Below are positions 37,031 to 47,510 of a stretch of 64,000 bases of DNA, in pieces. The translations under genes were made by a program, and so were the position numbers. The notes under the pieces are model-generated. The model was not told the DNA's origin. It saw nothing but the letters and a program-made list of their open reading frames with translations, and ran no database searches. Position 1 is the stretch's first letter. Every line of letters starts with the position of its first letter. Source of the stretch: Rhodococcus coprophilus NBRC 100603 (GTDB lineage: Bacteria; Actinomycetota; Actinomycetes; Mycobacteriales; Mycobacteriaceae); the NCBI RefSeq assembly GCF_001895045.1, contig NZ_BDAM01000012.1, positions 101,011 through 165,010 of the forward strand, written 5' to 3'.

Positions 37031-39730
37031 TCAGTCTCGGCGACGGGCACGGGCGATCGCCTTCCCGATTTCGTCCACCCACAGCACCACCGAGCCGACT
37101 GCGATTGCCAGCAGCCATTGGGTGCCGGTCAGGGAGGTGGTATCGAACAGACTCTGCAACGGGCTTGCCTGCACCACGCAGATCTGCAGCACGATCACGA
37201 CACCGATCGCGATCCAGATGGTGTGGTTGGTCAGCGTCTGCAGCGAGAACACCGAACCGATATTCGAGCGCACGTTGAACAGGTTGAAGACCTGGAAGAA
37301 CACGAACGTGGTGAAGGCGAGGGTGGTGGCGAACAGCGGGTCGTCGGCGCTGTCGGGGAACAGGTCCGGCCCGAAGCGCAACACCAGGAGAGTGCCGACG
37401 GCCATGACGATGCCCAGTCCGAGGATGCGCTGGATCCGCGACCGGGTGAGCAGCGCTTCCTTCACCGGCCGCGGGCGGCGCTTCATCGCGTCCGGTTCCG
37501 TCGGATCCACTCCGAGGGCGAGCGCGGGCGGACCGTCCATGATGATGTTGACCCACAGGATCTGCAGTGCCGTGAACGGAGCACCGCCCGCGAGGCCGAG
37601 AGCTCCGGCCGCCAGGAAGATCAACACGAATCCCCACGCGGTCGTCAACTGGAACTTCACGAACTTGACGATGTTGTCGTAGATGCCACGGCCCTCGGCC
37701 ACGGCGGCGACGATCGTCGCGAAGTTGTCGTCGGTGAGGATCATGTTCGCGGCACCTTTGGAGACGTCGGTGCCGGTGATCCCCATCGCGACGCCGATGT
37801 CGGCCTGCTCGAGCGCGGGTGCATCGTTGACGCCGTCGCCCGTCATCGCGACGATCTGCCCGTCCGCTTGCAGGGCCTTGACGTACCGGATCTTGTGCTC
37901 GGGTGCCACGCGCGCGAGTACGCCGAATCCTTCTGCCCGGGTGCGCAGTTCGTCGTCGTCGAGGGCGTCGAGGTCCGAGCCCGACGCGGCGGTGCCTCCG
38001 ATGCCCAGCTGGCCGGCGATCGCGGAGGCCGTGACGAGATGGTCGCCGGTGATCATGTGCACTGCGATGCCCGCCTCGTGCGCGACCTCGATGGCTGCCT
38101 TCGCTTCCGTTCGCGGCGGATCGACGATGCCCACCACCGCGTAGACGGTGAGATCGGAAACCAGGTCGTGCAACGCGTCCGAATCCCCGCGCGGCACCGC
38201 GTCGAGGTCGCGGCCGGCGATCATCAGCGTCCGCAGGCCGTCGGACGCGAGCCCGTTCACGGCCTCACGGATCTGCCGGCGCCCCTCGTCGTCGAGGGGA
38301 ACCGGGCCGTCCGAGCTGTCCACGGTGACTGCACGTTCGAGCAGCGCACCGGGCGCACCTTTGGCGAAGCAGCGGAACCGCCCTTCCGGCAGGGCATGGA
38401 ACGTCGCCATGAACTTGTAGGCGGAATCGAACGGAACCTCGGCGAGGCGGGGGTGTGCGGCGCGCGCACCGTCGACGTCTATGCCGCCCTTCTCTGCGAG
38501 CACGACCAGTGCGCCCTCGGTGGGATCGCCGACCAGCACACCGTCACGCACCGTGGCGTCGTTGCACAGCCCCATGGCAAGAAGCGCGTCGGTGAAGTCG
38601 GGGGTCGGAAGTCCGTCACCGACAAGGATCTTGCCGTCGGTTCCGTATCCGGATCCGGTGACGCGGAACGTGCGGCCCCGCACCAGCAACCGCTGCACGG
38701 TCATCTCGTTGAGGGTGAGGGTGCCGGTCTTGTCGGTGGCGATATGTGTTGTGCTGCCGAGCGTTTCCACCGCGGCGAGTTGCTTGACGATCGCGCCCCG
38801 CGCGGCGAGACGCGACGCTCCCATCGCGAGGGTGAACGCGACCACCGCAGTGAGTCCTTCGGGGATGGTCGCGACAGCGAGGGAGACCGCGGTGACGAGC
38901 AGATCCGACCACGTCTGTCCCCGGAGGAGCCCCAGGACGAACACGAGCGCGACGGTGACGATGGCGACGATGGTGAGGGTCTGCGCGAGCTGGCCGATAC
39001 GCCGCTGCAGTGGAGTCTGCTCGACGCCGGCACCGCCCAGAAGGGTGGCGATCGCACCCATCTCCGTGCCCATACCGGTTGCGGTGACCACCATTTCCGC
39101 GCGGCCCCGGGTGACCTCGGTGTTCATGAACAGCATGTCCGTGCGGTCGCCGAGAGGCGCGTCGGGAGCCTCCACCGGGTCGATCGACTTGTCCACGGGG
39201 TGTGATTCGCCCGTGAGTGCCGCCTCGGCCACCTGCAATCGAACGGCCTGCACGAGCCGTCCGTCCGCGGGTACCGAGTCGCCGGATTCGAGGAGAACGA
39301 TGTCGCCGGGTACGAGTTGCTCCCGGGGTAGCGATTGTTCGCGGCCGTCACGGCGCACCCGCGTGGTGGACACGGACATGTCCTTCAGCGCCTGCAGACT
39401 GTTCTCCGCGCGCCGTTCCTGCACGAAGTTCAGCACGGTGTTGAGTGCGATCACCGCGAAGATGACGACCGGGGTCTCCCACTCGCGGGACACCACGGCG
39501 CTCACGACCGCGGCGACGACCAGGACCAGCGTCATCTTGTCGGCGAGCAGGGAGAGCACCTTGCGCCACGCCGGTGTGCCGGCCACCTCGGCGATCAGGT
39601 TGGGTCCGTGCTCCGCCGACCGCTCTGCCACTTCCGCTGTGGACAGCCCGCGACGCGTATCGACACCCAGCGCCTCGGCCACCTCGGGTGCCGAGGCGGT
39701 GTGCCAGGTCTGCGCAGTTGCCACCTGCAT
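37031..39730 (-). CDS. Cation-transporting P-type ATPase (SERCA/PMR-like)
   Basis: 899 residues, type II P-type ATPase. The phosphorylation site D333 is in DKTGTLTL, with TGES at 173-176 and PEGL at 290-293 in membrane segment 4. The hinge is TGDGVNDAPAL. Ten membrane segments are expected. The PEGL motif and N-terminal domain point to calcium, manganese or sodium export rather than heavy metals. The nearby CDF gene on the other strand also handles cations. Confidence 0.93.
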   Translation of the reverse strand: MQVATAQTWHTASAPEVAEALGVDTRRGLSTAEVAERSAEHGPNLIAEVAGTPAWRKVLSLLADKMTLVLVVAAVVSAVVSREWETPVVIFAVIALNTVLNFVQERRAENSLQALKDMSVSTTRVRRDGREQSLPREQLVPGDIVLLESGDSVPADGRLVQAVRLQVAEAALTGESHPVDKSIDPVEAPDAPLGDRTDMLFMNTEVTRGRAEMVVTATGMGTEMGAIATLLGGAGVEQTPLQRRIGQLAQTLTIVAIVTVALVFVLGLLRGQTWSDLLVTAVSLAVATIPEGLTAVVAFTLAMGASRLAARGAIVKQLAAVETLGSTTHIATDKTGTLTLNEMTVQRLLVRGRTFRVTGSGYGTDGKILVGDGLPTPDFTDALLAMGLCNDATVRDGVLVGDPTEGALVVLAEKGGIDVDGARAAHPRLAEVPFDSAYKFMATFHALPEGRFRCFAKGAPGALLERAVTVDSSDGPVPLDDEGRRQIREAVNGLASDGLRTLMIAGRDLDAVPRGDSDALHDLVSDLTVYAVVGIVDPPRTEAKAAIEVAHEAGIAVHMITGDHLVTASAIAGQLGIGGTAASGSDLDALDDDELRTRAEGFGVLARVAPEHKIRYVKALQADGQIVAMTGDGVNDAPALEQADIGVAMGITGTDVSKGAANMILTDDNFATIVAAVAEGRGIYDNIVKFVKFQLTTAWGFVLIFLAAGALGLAGGAPFTALQILWVNIIMDGPPALALGVDPTEPDAMKRRPRPVKEALLTRSRIQRILGLGIVMAVGTLLVLRFGPDLFPDSADDPLFATTLAFTTFVFFQVFNLFNVRSNIGSVFSLQTLTNHTIWIAIGVVIVLQICVVQASPLQSLFDTTSLTGTQWLLAIAVGSVVLWVDEIGKAIARARRRD

Positions 39731-39861
39731 AACGGCTCCTCGGTGTCGTAGATCGATCAGTCCTCACCGTACTGTGAGGAGACAGTCATGGGGTTCGAGT
39801 GCACCCTGGCTGTGTTCGTGGTGAGCTAGGACAAAGACGCAGCGAGTTCGAGGAGTGTCCC

Positions 39862-40281
39862 GTGAGCGAGATCCCGAATGCCGACGAGCCCACCACCGTG
39901 CTCAGCGACGAGCAGAGCTGGGAACTGCTCGCATCCGAGAAGGTGGGCCGTCTCGTGGTCGTGGTGAACGGCCGCCCCGAGATCTATCCGGTCAACTACG
40001 CGATTCGTGACCGGAAGGTGTACTTCCGCAGCGGGGAAGGCAGCAAACTCGCCGAACTGACCGTGTATCCGCAGGTCGCCTTCCAAGTCGACCACATCGA
40101 GGCGAACGATGCGTGGAGCGTGGTGCTGCACGGACGCGCACACATCCTTCAGCACTTCAGCGACGTGCAGGCCGTCGATGCGCTGGGCCTGACGACCTGG
40201 GTGCCGGATTCGAAGTTCAACTACGTCGAGCTGGTCACCTCGGAGATCAGCGGCCGAAGGTTCTCGCTGGTCGAGCACTGA
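39862..40281 (+). CDS. Pyridoxamine-5'-phosphate oxidase-like protein
   Basis: 139 residues with the split-barrel PNPOx-like fold (EKVGRLVVVVNGRPEIYPVNYAI...GSKLAEL). Such proteins bind flavin or F420. The GTG at 39862 follows GAGGAGTG. It lies 4 bp ahead of the CDF gene and is probably co-transcribed with it. Confidence 0.82.
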   Translation: MSEIPNADEPTTVLSDEQSWELLASEKVGRLVVVVNGRPEIYPVNYAIRDRKVYFRSGEGSKLAELTVYPQVAFQVDHIEANDAWSVVLHGRAHILQHFSDVQAVDALGLTTWVPDSKFNYVELVTSEISGRRFSLVEH

Positions 40282-40285
40282 CCTC

Positions 40286-41179
40286 ATGACCCACCCGGAC
40301 GAGAACCGGCGGTTGATGCGCTTCATGCTGCTGTCGGTGGCTGCCGCACTGGCCACGATGGCCATGAAGGCGCTGGCTGCTGTGCTCACCGGCTCAGTGG
40401 GCCTGCTGTCGGACGCCCTCGAGTCGGGAGTCAATCTCGTCGCCGCGGTGGTGGGACTGATCGCGCTGCGGGTCGCTGCGAAACCCGCCGACTACAACCA
40501 CCAGTTCGGGCACGGCAAGGCGGAGTACCTGTCGGCCGCCGTCGAGGGCACGATGATCTTCGTGGCGGCCACCGCGATCCTGTGGTCGTCGGTGGACCGG
40601 CTGCTGCATCCGCAGGCGGTGGAGCAGCCCGGTATCGGCCTGGCGTTGTCCACGGGCGCGTCCGTGATCAACCTCGCGGTGGGACTCGCGCTGCTGAGAG
40701 CCGGGAGGCGCCACCGCTCGATCACGCTGGTCGCCGACGGCAACCACCTGCTCACGGATGTGTGGACCTCGGTGGGAGTCCTGGCCGGCGTCGCGCTCGT
40801 GGTCCTGACCGGCTGGGATGTGCTCGATCCGATCGTGGCGATCCTGGTAGCGGTCAACATCCTGCGTATCGGCTACGAACTGGTGAAGCAGTCCGTCATG
40901 GGGATGCTCGACGTGGTGCTCCCGGACGAGGACGTCGCGGCGGTCGACGCGATTCTCGACCGGTACCGGGAGGGCAACTCCGTCGTGATTCTTCCGCCGC
41001 GCACCAGAGAGGCCGGCCGGCAGCGCTTCGTGTATCTGACCGTGCGGGTGCCCGGCGACTGGACCGTCCGGGCGGGCCACGATCTGCTGGACCGGCTCGA
41101 AGCCGACCTTCGCGGAGCACTGCCCGGAACGGCGGTCTTCACGCACCTCGAACCGACGGGCCCAACTGCCGACCTCTGA
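40286..41179 (+). CDS. Cation diffusion facilitator transporter
   Basis: 297 residues with five or six membrane segments. The metal-site motifs are visible as SDALES (segment 2, DxxxE) with HxxG following (HQFGHGKAEYL), and DGNHLLTDVW (HxxxD, segment 5). A cytoplasmic C-terminal domain follows. It exports zinc, iron or manganese by proton exchange. Confidence 0.92.
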   Translation: MTHPDENRRLMRFMLLSVAAALATMAMKALAAVLTGSVGLLSDALESGVNLVAAVVGLIALRVAAKPADYNHQFGHGKAEYLSAAVEGTMIFVAATAILWSSVDRLLHPQAVEQPGIGLALSTGASVINLAVGLALLRAGRRHRSITLVADGNHLLTDVWTSVGVLAGVALVVLTGWDVLDPIVAILVAVNILRIGYELVKQSVMGMLDVVLPDEDVAAVDAILDRYREGNSVVILPPRTREAGRQRFVYLTVRVPGDWTVRAGHDLLDRLEADLRGALPGTAVFTHLEPTGPTADL

Positions 41180-41287
41180 CTGCCGGTCTCGGATCCCGCG
41201 GTCGAAGTGCACCGACGCGCTTCCCACCACCGGCGGTTGTTGTCGCAGACGGACCCCGCACGTCGCGAAGGGGCCTAGCGTAGGGAA

Positions 41288-42172
41288 ATGGGCACACCGC
41301 TGATCACCATGAACAACGGAGTCACCATCCCCGCGCTGGGGTTCGGTGTCTTCCAGACCCCACCCGAACAGACACTCGCCGCGGTGACCACGGCGTTGGA
41401 CACCGGCTACCGGCACATCGACACCGCAGCCGCATATCTCAACGAGCGTGAAGTAGGCCAGGCTGTCGCGCAATCGCGTGTGGAGCGGTCGGACATTTTC
41501 CTCGAGACGAAGATCTGGATCACCGATTACGGATACGACTCCACCCTGCATGCGTTCGACAAGAGCGCCACCAAACTGGGCGTCGAGCAGATCGACCTGC
41601 TCATCCTGCACCAGGCGTTGCCGGGCGAGTTCGACCTCACGATCGACGCCTACAAGGCGCTCGAGACACTGCTCGCGGACGGCAAGGTGCGTGCCATCGG
41701 AGTCAGCAACTTCATGCCGGACCATCTCGCCCGGCTGATGGATGCGACGTCGATCATCCCCGCCGTCAACCAGATCGAAGTGCATCCCTACTTTCGCCAG
41801 CCCGCCGTGCTCGAGGCCGACGCCGAAGACGGCATCGTTTCACAGGCATGGTCGCCGATCGGAGGAATCACGTTCTACCGGAACGGTTCCCACGGATCGA
41901 CTCTCGACGATCCCGTGATCGGCGAGATCGGCCGGGCGCACGGCAAGACACCGGCTCAGGTGATGCTCCGATGGCACATCCAGGAGGGACGCCAGGTCAT
42001 CCCGAAATCGGTGACGCCGTCGCGGATTGCCCAGAACTTCGATGTCTTCGACTTCGACCTCACCGCCGAGGAACTCGCCGCGATCGACGCCCTCGATACC
42101 GGGGTGCGGGGCGGACCCGAACCCGAAGCCGTCACACGTGAGAGCTTCGGACTCGAGATTCCCGAGCCCTGA
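41288..42172 (+). CDS. Aldo/keto reductase
   Basis: 294 residues with the TIM-barrel AKR fold. The catalytic tetrad appears as D in DTGYRHIDTAAAY, Y in AAYLNE, K in LETKIWI and H in LLILHQA. NADPH contacts (IPKSVTPSRIAQNF) are at the C-terminus. It reduces aldehydes or ketones; the substrate is unknown. It stands alone. Confidence 0.92.
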   Translation: MGTPLITMNNGVTIPALGFGVFQTPPEQTLAAVTTALDTGYRHIDTAAAYLNEREVGQAVAQSRVERSDIFLETKIWITDYGYDSTLHAFDKSATKLGVEQIDLLILHQALPGEFDLTIDAYKALETLLADGKVRAIGVSNFMPDHLARLMDATSIIPAVNQIEVHPYFRQPAVLEADAEDGIVSQAWSPIGGITFYRNGSHGSTLDDPVIGEIGRAHGKTPAQVMLRWHIQEGRQVIPKSVTPSRIAQNFDVFDFDLTAEELAAIDALDTGVRGGPEPEAVTRESFGLEIPEP

Positions 42173-42202
42173 GTCCGGACACGTGCGGGCCGGCGCCGCC
42201 CG

Positions 42203-42808
42203 CTACGTGCCCGATGCCACGAGGCCGGCGCCGAGGCCGAGCATGAGGACCGCGACACCGCCGTCGAGGATGCGCCACGCGTTCGGCTTCGCGAACCAAC
42301 TCTGGAGATGGCGCGCGCCGTAACCGAGTGCGGCGAACCACACGGCACTCGCGGCGATCGCGCCGACTCCGAACAGCCACCGGCCCGGGTCGCCGTAGTG
42401 GTTCGCGACCGAACCGAGCATGAGGACCGTATCGAGGTAGGTGTGCGGGTTGAGCCAGGTCAGCGCGAGGCAGGTGGCGAGCGCTGCGCCGATGGTGACG
42501 GCGCCGCCCGGAGCGGCGGCAAGCGCCGACGGGTGCAGGGCACGCCGTGCAGCCATGAGGCCGTAGCCGATCAGGAATGCCGCTCCGGCCCAGCGGATCA
42601 CGGTCACCGCACCGGGGGCGTGGTCCAGCAGAGTGGAGATCCCGGCGATCCCCGCGGTGATGAGAATCGCATCGGAGATCGCGCACACCGCGATGACGGG
42701 CAGCACGTGCCGGCGCGCGATGGCCATCCGCAACACGAAGGCGTTCTGCGCGCCGATCGCGACGATGAGGGACATGCCCATGCCGAATCCGGCGACGACG
42801 AGATGCAT
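42203..42808 (-). CDS. lysE: LysE-type amino-acid exporter
   Basis: About 201 residues with six membrane segments and the family signature GAQNAFVLRMAI near residue 22. It exports basic amino acids such as lysine and arginine. It is divergent from a lysG/argP-type regulator gene with an operator-like inverted repeat between, the arrangement known from Corynebacterium. The ATG at 42808 matches family starts; a TTG at 42817 is possible. Confidence 0.88.
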   Translation of the reverse strand: MHLVVAGFGMGMSLIVAIGAQNAFVLRMAIARRHVLPVIAVCAISDAILITAGIAGISTLLDHAPGAVTVIRWAGAAFLIGYGLMAARRALHPSALAAAPGGAVTIGAALATCLALTWLNPHTYLDTVLMLGSVANHYGDPGRWLFGVGAIAASAVWFAALGYGARHLQSWFAKPNAWRILDGGVAVLMLGLGAGLVASGT

Positions 42809-42833
42809 GCCGTCCAAGGTAGGAAAGGGCAGC

Positions 42834-42861
42834 GATGAAGAACAGTTGATTTTTCTTCATC
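42834..42861. promoter_or_regulatory. LysG/ArgP operator candidate
   Basis: GATGAAGAA and TTCTTCATC form a perfect 9 bp inverted repeat around 10 bases, in the gap between lysE and its LysR-type regulator. Confidence 0.6.
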
Positions 42862-42880
42862 ACCATTAGAGTTGCTTGAT

Positions 42881-43762
42881 ATGGAGGCCGACTTCGCACA
42901 ACTGCGCACATTCGCCGCTGTACTCGACGAAGGCACGTTCGACGGTGCCGCCGCGGTCCTGCGCATCACACCGTCCGCGGTGAGCCAGCGGATCAAAGCG
43001 CTCGAACAGCATGTGGGACAAGTATTGCTGCGTCGCACCCGCCCCGTGACGGCCACCGCAGCGGGCGAGGCGGTGATGCGACTCGCACGCCAGGTCTCGC
43101 GGCTCGAGGCTGACACCGAGGATGCACTCGGTCTGTCACCCGGTGACGGCAATCACGTCCCGATGTCGCTGGTCGTCAACGCCGACTCGATGTCGACGTG
43201 GATGCTGCGCGCACTCGCGCGCATGCCGGAGCGCCACCAGGCACTGTTCGAGTTGCACCGGGAAGACGAGTTCCACTCCACCGAGTTGCTGCGCGACGGC
43301 ACCGCGATGGCCGCCGTCACCTCGGTGCCCGAACCGGTGCAGGGCTGCACCTCGGAAAAGCTCGGAGCCATGCGCTATTACGCGATGGCGAGCATCGATT
43401 TCGCCGACCACTGGTTCCCCGAGGGGATCACCGCCGCCGCCCTGCGCGCAGCGCCCATGCTCAGCTTCGACCGCAAGGACGACATGCAGGATCGCGCTCT
43501 GCGCCGGGTGACACGCGCGCGACTCGATCCGCCCCGCCACTACATCCCGGGAGCACTCGAGTTCGTCGATGCGGTGCGCCTGGGGCTCGGCTGGGGCATG
43601 TTGCCCGAACCCATGCTCACCGACACGACGGGGATGGTCCACCTCGCCCCGGGTCGCCCCTTCGACGTGCCGCTGTACTGGCAACGCTGGAAACTCGAAT
43701 CGCCGGTGCTCGACTCTCTCACCGAGGTGGTCCGGCGCACCGCCCGCGAAGTGCTGCAGTGA
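42881..43762 (+). CDS. lysG: LysR-family regulator, LysG/ArgP type
   Basis: 293 residues. The N-terminal HTH (FAAVLDEGTFDGAAAVLRITPSAVSQRIKALE) and the effector domain follow ArgP/IciA/LysG relatives. It should activate lysE when lysine or arginine accumulates. The ATG at 42881 is preferred over TTG 42872. Confidence 0.9.
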   Translation: MEADFAQLRTFAAVLDEGTFDGAAAVLRITPSAVSQRIKALEQHVGQVLLRRTRPVTATAAGEAVMRLARQVSRLEADTEDALGLSPGDGNHVPMSLVVNADSMSTWMLRALARMPERHQALFELHREDEFHSTELLRDGTAMAAVTSVPEPVQGCTSEKLGAMRYYAMASIDFADHWFPEGITAAALRAAPMLSFDRKDDMQDRALRRVTRARLDPPRHYIPGALEFVDAVRLGLGWGMLPEPMLTDTTGMVHLAPGRPFDVPLYWQRWKLESPVLDSLTEVVRRTAREVLQ

Positions 43763-43778
43763 CCGGGTAGCGCCGACC

Positions 43779-45665
43779 TCACTCGACGAGGACCTTGAAC
43801 TGGGCGTCGTACAGGCGCGCGTATGCCCCGCCCGCCTCGAGCAGACCGTGGTGGGTGCCCTGCTCGACGATATGCCCGTCCTCCATCACCACGATGCGAT
43901 CGGCATCGCGGATCGTGGAGAGCCGGTGTGCGATCACGAAACTCGTGCGAGCGTCGCGTAGGCGGGCGGTGGCCTGCTGGACGAGCAGTTCGGTGCGGGT
44001 GTCGACCGAACTGGTCGCCTCGTCGAGGATGAGGATCGTCGGTTTCGCGACGAACGCACGCGCGATCGTGACGAGCTGACGTTCTCCGGCACTGAGGCTG
44101 CCGTTCTCCTCGTCCAGCACCGTGTCGTATCCGTCGGGCAGCGCGCGCACGAATCGATCGACGTAGCTCATCCGCGCAGCCGACATGATCTGGTTCTCGG
44201 TGGCGTGCGGGTTGCCGTACGCGATGTTCTCGCGAATGGTCCCGCCGAACAGCCACGTGTCCTGGAGAACGATCCCGATACGCGAACGCAGTTCCTCCCG
44301 CGACATCTGCGTGATGTCCACCCCGTCGACCAGGATGCGGCCGGAGTCGACCTCGTAGAACCGCAGAATGAGGTTGATGAGCGTCGTCTTGCCCGCTCCC
44401 GTCGGCCCCACGATCGCGACCATCTGACCGGGTTCGACCTGCAGCGACAGATCCTCGATCAAGGGGCGGTCCGGCACGTACGAGAAGGAGACGTGTTCGA
44501 ACTCGACAAGACCGTGACGACTCCACGGCATGGTGGGCGCCGGAGATTCCGGTTCCTCCTCCGGCTCGTCGAGGACGGCGAACACGCGCTCGGCCGACGC
44601 CGACGCCGACTGCAGAAGATTGACCATCGCACCGATCTGGGCGAGCGGCTGGACGAGTTGCCGGGAGTACTGGATGAGGGCCTGGATCTCACCGAGAGTT
44701 GCGGTGCCCGACGCGACGCGCAGGCCACCGAGGACGGCGATCACCACATAACCCACGTTGCCGAGAAACGTCACGAGGGGCATGACGAGACCCGAGACGA
44801 ACTGCGCCCGGTACGACGCCTGATACAGCGATTCGTTGGTCTCGGTGAACCGTGCCTGAACCTCGGAGGTGCGGCCGTAGGCGGTGATGAGCTCGTGGCC
44901 CGTGAACGCTTCCTCGATCTGACCGTTGAGGACGCCGGTCGCCTCCCACTGCGACGCGAAGTGCCGCCGGGAGCGTCGGGCGACCAGCACCGTCGCCAGC
45001 ACCGATGCCGGAACGGTCAGGATGGCGACGATCGCGAGCATCGGCGAGATGAACAGCATCATCACGACGAGACCGAGCAGCGTCAGCACTGCGAGCACCA
45101 GTTGCGAAATGGACTCCTGCATGCCCGCCGACACATTGTCGATGTCGTTGGTGACGCGGCTGAGCATGTCGCCGCGCGAATGCGTGTCGAAGTATTTGAG
45201 GGGCAGCCTGTGGATCTTGCGTTCCACCCGCGACCGCATGTCGCGCACGACGCGCTGCACGATCTCGTTGAGGCCGTAGGCCGCCATCCAGATCAGGCCC
45301 GACGACAGTAGATACAGCGCGAGGACGATGACGAGGATCCGGCCGAGGTTCCCGAAGTCGATGCCGACACCGGGAATCACATCCATGCCCGACACCATGT
45401 CGGCGAACTGGTCCCGCCCCTCGGCCCGCAGGCCCTCGACCGCCTCGTCCTTCGACAGACCGGCCGGCAACTGCATGCCGATGACGCCGTTGAAGATCAC
45501 GTCGGTGCCGCGCCCGAGTACGAACGGAGCGACGGACACACTCACGACACCGAGGAATGCGGCGAGGAGCACCGAATAGACGGCATACCGGTGCGGGTGC
45601 AGCATCCCCAGGACGCGGGCGACGGTGCGGAAGCGCGACGGCGCACTCTCCTCCGGGGTGGTCAT
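43779..45665 (-). CDS. ABC exporter half-transporter B
   Basis: 628 residues: six membrane segments, then an ATPase domain with Walker A (GPTGAGKTTLI), signature LSAGERQLV and Walker B (ILILDEATSSVDTRT). A 4 bp overlap (ATGA) with the upstream partner shows a heterodimeric exporter. TM287/288- or Rv1272/1273-like pairs export drugs or lipids. Confidence 0.93.
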   Translation of the reverse strand: MTTPEESAPSRFRTVARVLGMLHPHRYAVYSVLLAAFLGVVSVSVAPFVLGRGTDVIFNGVIGMQLPAGLSKDEAVEGLRAEGRDQFADMVSGMDVIPGVGIDFGNLGRILVIVLALYLLSSGLIWMAAYGLNEIVQRVVRDMRSRVERKIHRLPLKYFDTHSRGDMLSRVTNDIDNVSAGMQESISQLVLAVLTLLGLVVMMLFISPMLAIVAILTVPASVLATVLVARRSRRHFASQWEATGVLNGQIEEAFTGHELITAYGRTSEVQARFTETNESLYQASYRAQFVSGLVMPLVTFLGNVGYVVIAVLGGLRVASGTATLGEIQALIQYSRQLVQPLAQIGAMVNLLQSASASAERVFAVLDEPEEEPESPAPTMPWSRHGLVEFEHVSFSYVPDRPLIEDLSLQVEPGQMVAIVGPTGAGKTTLINLILRFYEVDSGRILVDGVDITQMSREELRSRIGIVLQDTWLFGGTIRENIAYGNPHATENQIMSAARMSYVDRFVRALPDGYDTVLDEENGSLSAGERQLVTIARAFVAKPTILILDEATSSVDTRTELLVQQATARLRDARTSFVIAHRLSTIRDADRIVVMEDGHIVEQGTHHGLLEAGGAYARLYDAQFKVLVE

Positions 45666-47398
45666 ACCGACGCCATCCTCTGGGACTCGACGATCTCGAA
45701 GTAGGTGTCACAACGTCCCAGCAGGCCGAGGTGCGTACCCACGTCGACGATGGTGCCGTTGTCGAGCACGACGATGCGGTCGGCGTCCTGCACCGTCGAG
45801 ACGCGCTGCGCGACGATCAGGACGCACGCATTGCGGGTTTCGGGTTCGAGCGCCGCGCGCAGCCGGCCGTCGGTCGCGGGGTCGAGCGCCGAGAACGCGT
45901 CGTCGAACAGGTAGATGGACGGGCGGCGGACCAGCGCGCGAGCGATGGCGAGGCGTTGTCGTTGTCCGCCGGACACGGTCGTGCCACCCTGTGAGATCTC
46001 GGTGTTCAGGCCGTCGGGGGTGGCGTGCACGAATTCCGCCGCTTGCGCGACCTCGAGTGCGTGCCACAACTCCGCGTCGGTGGCGTCGGGCCGTCCGTAC
46101 CGCAGGTTGTCCGCGATCGAACCCGAGAACAGGTACGCCTTCTGCGGCACCACCGCGATCCGGGAGCGCAGCACCTCCGTGTCGAGCGCGCGGATGTCGG
46201 TGCCGCCGACGAGCACCTGCCCCTCGGTCGCGTCGATCAGGCGGGGCAGCAACCGCATCAGAGTGCTCTTGCCCGACCCGGTGCCCCCGATGATGGCTGT
46301 CGTCGTGCCGGGGTCGGCGCGGAACGAGATGCCGCGGAGGACCGGCGCGTCGGCACCGGGATAGGAGAAGCCCGCACCCCGGAACTCCACCGAGACCCGC
46401 GCGGGAAGCTGCCGGACCGGGTCGGGTGGGGACGCGACGGTCGGTTCTGTGTCGAGCACCTCGAGCAGTCGCTCGGCACACACGGTTGCCCGCGGCGTCA
46501 TGATGGCGATGAACGACGCCATGAGCACCGCCATGAGGATCTGTGCGACGTACGTGATCATCGCTGTGATGGAACCGACCTGCATTTCGCCGGCGTCGAC
46601 GCGATGGCCACCCACCCACAGCACGGCGACGGTGCTCGCGTTCGCGATCAGCAGGACCGCCGGGTACAGCAGGGAGTTGACCCGTCCGACCCGCAGTGCG
46701 GTCGCGGTGAGGTCGTCGTTGGCACGTTCGAAGCGCGCGCGTTCGGTCTCGTCGCGGACGAATGCCCGTACCACCCGGATGCCGGTGATCTGCTCGCGGA
46801 GGACTCGGTTGACCCCATCGATGCGTTTCTGCATGACCCGGAATCCGGGCAGCATGAGGAGGATCAGCGACACCATCGTGAAGACGAGGACCGGTACCGC
46901 GACCACGAGGACCAGCGATGTCCCGGGGTCTTCGCGCAGCGCCATGAAGATGCCGCCGATCGCCATGATCGGGGAGGTCACCACAATCGTGCAGGTCATG
47001 AGGACGAGCATCTGGACCTGCTGCACGTCGTTGGTGTTACGGGTGATGAGCGATGCCGCGCCGAAGGTGCCGAACTCGCGTGCCGAGAACTCCCCGACGC
47101 GCTGCACGACAGCCAAGCGGACGTCCCGGCCGAACGACATGGCGGCACGGGCGGCGAAGTACACGGCGCCGACCGACGCACCGATCTCGACCGCGCTGAT
47201 CGCCAGCATCAGGAGCCCGGTGCGCAGAATGAAATCGACGTCTCCGGCCGCCACACCCTCGTCGATGATGTCGGCGTTGAGACTCGGCAGGAGCAGCATC
47301 CCGCCCGTCGCGACGAGCTGGAGCAACACCACCGCGGCAAGCGCGCCCTTGTAGGGCGCGAGAAACCGCCGCAACAGCCGTATCAGCATGCGCAACAC
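45662..47398 (-). CDS. ABC exporter half-transporter A
   Basis: 578 residues with an N-terminal membrane domain and ATPase domain (Walker A GGTGSGKSTLMR, signature VSGGQRQRL). The Walker B is YLFDDAFSALDP, with Asp in place of the usual catalytic Glu after the Asp, the sign of the degenerate site in heterodimeric exporters. The start may be GTG 47398 or ATG 47389; AGGT precedes the former. Confidence 0.92.
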   Translation of the reverse strand: MLRMLIRLLRRFLAPYKGALAAVVLLQLVATGGMLLLPSLNADIIDEGVAAGDVDFILRTGLLMLAISAVEIGASVGAVYFAARAAMSFGRDVRLAVVQRVGEFSAREFGTFGAASLITRNTNDVQQVQMLVLMTCTIVVTSPIMAIGGIFMALREDPGTSLVLVVAVPVLVFTMVSLILLMLPGFRVMQKRIDGVNRVLREQITGIRVVRAFVRDETERARFERANDDLTATALRVGRVNSLLYPAVLLIANASTVAVLWVGGHRVDAGEMQVGSITAMITYVAQILMAVLMASFIAIMTPRATVCAERLLEVLDTEPTVASPPDPVRQLPARVSVEFRGAGFSYPGADAPVLRGISFRADPGTTTAIIGGTGSGKSTLMRLLPRLIDATEGQVLVGGTDIRALDTEVLRSRIAVVPQKAYLFSGSIADNLRYGRPDATDAELWHALEVAQAAEFVHATPDGLNTEISQGGTTVSGGQRQRLAIARALVRRPSIYLFDDAFSALDPATDGRLRAALEPETRNACVLIVAQRVSTVQDADRIVVLDNGTIVDVGTHLGLLGRCDTYFEIVESQRMASV

Positions 47399-47510
47399 GC
47401 TACCTGCGTGGCCGTCCGCCCCCAGCCTGTGGCGTCCGGTGCGCGGCCGGCCCCCGAACGACCGGCCGGGCGGTCACCGGGCACCGCACCGATGACCGCC
47501 GACCGGATCG